64,000 bases of DNA, from positions 141,508 to 205,507 of the forward strand of contig NZ_BMTS01000013.1 of NCBI RefSeq assembly GCF_014649795.1, read 5' to 3'. This DNA comes from Streptomyces melanogenes (GTDB lineage Bacteria > Actinomycetota > Actinomycetes > Streptomycetales > Streptomycetaceae). The notes beneath the pieces are model-generated. The model did not search any database and was not told the DNA's origin. It saw nothing but the letters and a program-made list of their open reading frames with translations. The position numbers and the translations under genes were made by a program. Positions 61,410-64,000 of the stretch are shown here, one piece after another (within the stretch, counting starts at the first letter, position 1; each line of letters starts with the position of its first letter).

Positions 61410-61784
61410 TCAGGGCGTGGAGACCGGGGCGCTGTCGTCCGCAGCGGGCGTCTCGGCTTCGTCGGCGCCCGTCGGGCCACTCGCTCCGCCGCCGCCCTCG
61501 TTCTCGTCGTGGGCCCCGGGCAGGTGCCGGGTCGACGGCGAGGAGCCGTGGGCCTCGGCGCGGATGCGCTGCTTCATCGTGGGCGGCAGCGCCGAGGCAC
61601 TGGGCAGGGCCCAGCGCACGTTCGGGGTCTCGGGGAGCAGCTTTTCGCTGCGGTGGTGCGCGGCGCCCTGCTGCGGTAGGGAAGCGACGGCGGTGGCCTG
61701 GCCGGCCAGGCCGAGGGAGGCGAGGAGGGCGACGAGCGCGCCGATGAGTGCGGTCCACCACGTCGTGAGCTTGCTGGTTGCCAT
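61410..61784 (-). CDS. DUF6344-like small exported or membrane protein
   Basis: A 124-residue protein with an N-terminal signal or membrane helix (TTWWTALIGALVALLASLGL) and a polar Pro/Ser/Ala/His-rich remainder ending DDSAPVSTP. It resembles a Streptomyces-specific DUF6344-type family of unknown function; a helix-turn of the form LPETPNVRWALPSASALPPT is conserved-looking. The ATG at 61784 follows GAGGAAG, so this start is preferred to 61907. It is divergent from the DLW-39-like gene. Confidence 0.6.
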   Translation of the reverse strand: MATSKLTTWWTALIGALVALLASLGLAGQATAVASLPQQGAAHHRSEKLLPETPNVRWALPSASALPPTMKQRIRAEAHGSSPSTRHLPGAHDENEGGGGASGPTGADEAETPAADDSAPVSTP

Positions 61785-61995
61785 GACTTCCTCGCTTCTG
61801 AATCGTTCTTCAGGTGCCCGATTTGCGTTGGATCTCATGATGTGTACCAGCACCGCAGAGCGAGGGGGCGACGCACCGTTATGGGCGGATCTTCCGATGA
61901 ACTGCACTCGGATGGACCATCACCGATTGGTATCGATCGGTGTGTATAGTCGGGCGACAGAGGTCCCTTACGTCAAGGAAAGACGAGGTCGCGCG

Positions 61996-62130
61996 GTGAA
62001 GAAGCTCCTCCTGGTCGCACTGGCCGCCATCGGCGGGCTCCTCGTGTACCGCCAGATCCAGGCGGATCGCGCCGAGCAGGACCTGTGGACGGAGGCGACC
62101 GACTCCGTGCCCGCAGGTTCGGGTGTGTGA
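61996..62130 (+). CDS. DLW-39-family small protein
   Basis: A 44-residue protein: a short hydrophobic helix (KKLLLVALAAIGGLLVYRQI), then the DLW motif in EQDLWTEATDSVPAG. It matches the actinobacterial DLW-39 family of tiny membrane proteins encoded near gyrA and tRNA-Ile; the function is unknown. The GTG at 61996 is preceded by AAGACGAGG. It is below common ORF length thresholds. A terminator hairpin follows 22 nt after the stop. Confidence 0.8.
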   Translation: MKKLLLVALAAIGGLLVYRQIQADRAEQDLWTEATDSVPAGSGV

Positions 62131-62151
62131 GCCCCACAGAGTCCAAGTTGC

Positions 62152-62183
62152 AGAGCCCCGGCCGCCGACGCGGCCGGGGCTCT
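62152..62183 (+). terminator. Hairpin terminator after DLW-39-like gene
   Basis: A perfect 14-bp stem, AGAGCCCCGGCCGC and its complement, with a 4-nt loop. Confidence 0.8.
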
Positions 62184-62274
62184 GTGCTGTCATGTGCCCG
62201 GGGCAGTCGTCCCCACGGGTTCACCTGCGCAAATCAATGGCTTGCAGAAGCAAAATTGAAGGGGGCGCGGCGGC

Positions 62275-63588
62275 ATGACGAACCAGCGTGGGAAGGGCCG
62301 GGCCGTGGCCGCCGTGGCCGCGCTGTGCACGCTGGCGGCCCTCCAGGGCCAGGGTGCGCAAGCCGCGACCGGGCAGCGGCCCCAGCACCCGTACCGCGCT
62401 GACGGCCCCTACCGCTACGACCCGCGCGCCCAGCCGGTCACGGCGGCCCCGACCGGGCAGGGCGCGCAGCGGCTTGCGGCGGGAACGGTGTACCGGTCGG
62501 CCGTCGGGCCTGGCGCCAAGGCGTACTTCCAGGTCGACCTGGGCAGCACCGGAGACGCCTATGTGTCGGCCGTGGCGGTGCCGAAGCCGGACACCAAGGT
62601 CGCCTTCGGCGACGGCGTCGAGCTCACGCTCCAGGACCGCGACGGCAACACCTGCGACACCGGCCGCGCGGTCTTCGGCTCGCCCGAGTACCCGAGGCCG
62701 ATCGCCGCGTACGTCTCACGCGGCCTCACCCGCAATCAGACGCCCTGTCAGGGGGCGGGCACGTACTACGTGTTGGTCCAGCGGATCGGCGACGCCGCCT
62801 CCGCGCCCGGCGAGTGGGGCCTGGAGCTGCGGCACACCAGGGAGCCGAGGCTCACGGCCGAGGCCCCGACGACCGCGCCCACGCACTGGGCGACCGCCTC
62901 GCCGCCCGTGCCCTCCTCGGCGGCGCGCGCGGTCCACGGCGGTACGGGCTTCGCCGACGCGCCGCGGCTGAGCGGCGGCGCGTGGCGCGACACCTTGAAG
63001 CCGGGCGCCACGCTTTTCTACCGCGTCCCGGTCGGCTGGGAACAGCAGCTGTCCGCCACCGCTGAACTGGGCCGTGCGGGCGGGAGCGGATACGTGGCCT
63101 ATGCCATCGACCTCCAGCTCTACAACCCGGCGCTCGGCCCGGTCGCCGACGTGTACACGGGGTACGACGGGAAGCCCGCCTCCGTCGCCTTCCAGCCGCT
63201 CGCGCCGGTGGCGTACGAGAACCGGTATTCCACCTCGGGCCCGGTCGGTGCGCTGCGCTTCCGGGGCGACCACTACCTGGCCGTCAGTCTCAGTCCCCAG
63301 GTCGGCCGGACGCTCGGCCCGGGGGCGTACCCCGTCACGCTGCGGGTGGGCGTGCGCGGCGAGGCGAAGCAGGGGCCCGCGTACGAAGGGACCGCGCCCG
63401 ACTTCGCGACCGACGGCCGGGCCACCGGCCACGCCCCGGCCGCGGCCCAGCCCCGGCACGACGGCGGCTCGACGAAGATGCGGCTGCTCGCGGCGGGCGG
63501 GATCGGGACGGGGACGCTGCTGGTGGGGTGGCTGGGGGTGCGGACGCTGGTCGCGCGGCGGCGGGCGCAGCCGGTCAGGCCGGGCTGA
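62275..63588 (+). CDS. Secreted/membrane-anchored protein, unknown function
   Basis: A 437-residue protein with an N-terminal signal sequence (AVAAVAALCTLAALQGQGAQA), two similar extracellular beta-rich units starting near GTVYRSAVGPGAKAYFQVDL and WRDTLKPGATLFYRVPVGWE, and a C-terminal membrane helix (LLAAGGIGTGTLLVGWLGVR) with a basic cytoplasmic tail. The two units suggest an internal duplication. I do not recognise a characterised family. A convergent partial gene lies 51 nt beyond its stop. Confidence 0.75.
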   Translation: MTNQRGKGRAVAAVAALCTLAALQGQGAQAATGQRPQHPYRADGPYRYDPRAQPVTAAPTGQGAQRLAAGTVYRSAVGPGAKAYFQVDLGSTGDAYVSAVAVPKPDTKVAFGDGVELTLQDRDGNTCDTGRAVFGSPEYPRPIAAYVSRGLTRNQTPCQGAGTYYVLVQRIGDAASAPGEWGLELRHTREPRLTAEAPTTAPTHWATASPPVPSSAARAVHGGTGFADAPRLSGGAWRDTLKPGATLFYRVPVGWEQQLSATAELGRAGGSGYVAYAIDLQLYNPALGPVADVYTGYDGKPASVAFQPLAPVAYENRYSTSGPVGALRFRGDHYLAVSLSPQVGRTLGPGAYPVTLRVGVRGEAKQGPAYEGTAPDFATDGRATGHAPAAAQPRHDGGSTKMRLLAAGGIGTGTLLVGWLGVRTLVARRRAQPVRPG

Positions 63589-63639
63589 GGATCCTCCCCG
63601 GAGCGCCTTTCCAGCCGTGGCTGAGCCCAGAACCCCGGT

Positions 63640-63999
63640 TCAGACCCGGCTGAGCGCCCAGAAGCCGACGGCGAAGCAGAGCAGGGCCAGGAGCAGCACC
63701 GGGACCGTCACCTTCGGGGGCGGTCCCGGGCGTTTGTGCCGGGCGGCGGGCGGTGCAGGCGCGGGGCCGGTGGCCGGGGTGGGGACAGGTCCGGAAACCG
63801 GTGGGGCCGGAGTGGGAACCTGCGTGCTCTGGCCGGTGTACCTCTTAGTGACAGGGGTGGGTGTGTACGAGGGCGGATAAGGGGGCGGGATCGGATGGAA
63901 TCCGTCGGCCGTGGGCGGGGTGGGCAACTGGTGGGCGGGAAACGGATGTTGCCTCTCCCGTCCCCGTCCCCGTCCCTGCCCCTGCCCCTGCCCCTGCCC
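63640..63999 (-). CDS. Partial membrane protein with GQ/GR hexanucleotide repeat, 5' end outside window
   Basis: An open frame that continues past the window edge. Its visible part is a repetitive GQGQGQ/GRGRGR stretch encoded by hexanucleotide repeats, a Pro/Thr-rich region (PIPPPYPPSYTPTPVTKRYT, then STQVPTPAPP), and one C-terminal membrane helix (KVTVPVLLLALLCFAVGFWA) ending SRV. A TTG at 63927 could begin a 95-residue protein, but the frame stays open with sensible bias to the edge. No family was recognised. Confidence 0.6.
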   Translation of the reverse strand, partial: GQGQGQGQGRGRGRERQHPFPAHQLPTPPTADGFHPIPPPYPPSYTPTPVTKRYTGQSTQVPTPAPPVSGPVPTPATGPAPAPPAARHKRPGPPPKVTVPVLLLALLCFAVGFWALSRV

Positions 64000-64000
64000 C

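Overview
The window is high-GC actinobacterial DNA with the replication-origin gene order of a Streptomyces chromosome. The evidence is strong G/C in third codon positions, frequent GTG and TTG starts, ssgA/ssgR sporulation genes, and the order rnpA-rpmH-dnaA-oriC-dnaN-gnd-recF-dciA-gyrB-gyrA-tRNA-Ile. Seventeen perfect 14-bp parS sites (GTTTCACGTGAAAC) lie in the left 45 kb and none lie to the right of oriC. Species is not assigned.

Layout. 1-13 kb is mixed accessory and regulatory DNA: a truncated YibE/F membrane protein, ssgA-ssgR, a cupin, a small membrane protein, a PLP enzyme, LysR, NUDIX, a flavohaemoprotein with the only TTA codon found in any CDS, HAD, GNAT, an HbpS-like protein, a divergent MFS/MarR pair and a class-C serine hydrolase. 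13-18 kb holds dnaB, a MATE transporter and the rpsF-ssb-rpsR-rplI operon. 18-26 kb is cell-wall biology: a femX-like aminoacyltransferase, an alanine-racemase-like protein, a GT87-type membrane glycosyltransferase and a bifunctional penicillin-binding protein. 26-31 kb has a PadR regulator, inositol-phosphate synthase, an MFS protein, an LppU/SCO3897-like protein and the CCA-adding enzyme. 31.5-41.2 kb is a DUF6049 protein, MurJ, a MurJ-linked pseudokinase, an ECF sigma factor with its anti-sigma factor, and trxB-trxA behind a SigR-type promoter. 41-48 kb is the leftward parA-parB, rsmG, khpB/jag, yidC, yidD, rnpA, rpmH block. 48.6-61 kb is the rightward replication block. 61-64 kb holds tRNA-Ile and small secreted or membrane proteins.

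Functional picture. Initiator (dnaA), origin, clamp (dnaN), helicase (dnaB), a helicase-loader candidate (dciA), gyrase and the ParAB-parS segregation system all lie within about 47 kb. Four perfect DnaA boxes sit upstream of dnaB, which suggests DnaA could control helicase supply as well as its own gene. Several parS sites have a second role: three are translated (always as VSRET), one is the core of a 38-bp perfect palindrome between convergent genes, and one abuts the trxA terminator. The cca-DUF6049-murJ-pseudokinase-sigM-antisigma-trxBA-parBA order resembles the mycobacterial chromosome end, except that the MurJ pseudokinase, fused in Mycobacterium tuberculosis MviN, is a separate gene here.

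Limits. Assignments come from reading the sequence and from remembered family features; no database search was run. Alternative starts are flagged where they matter.
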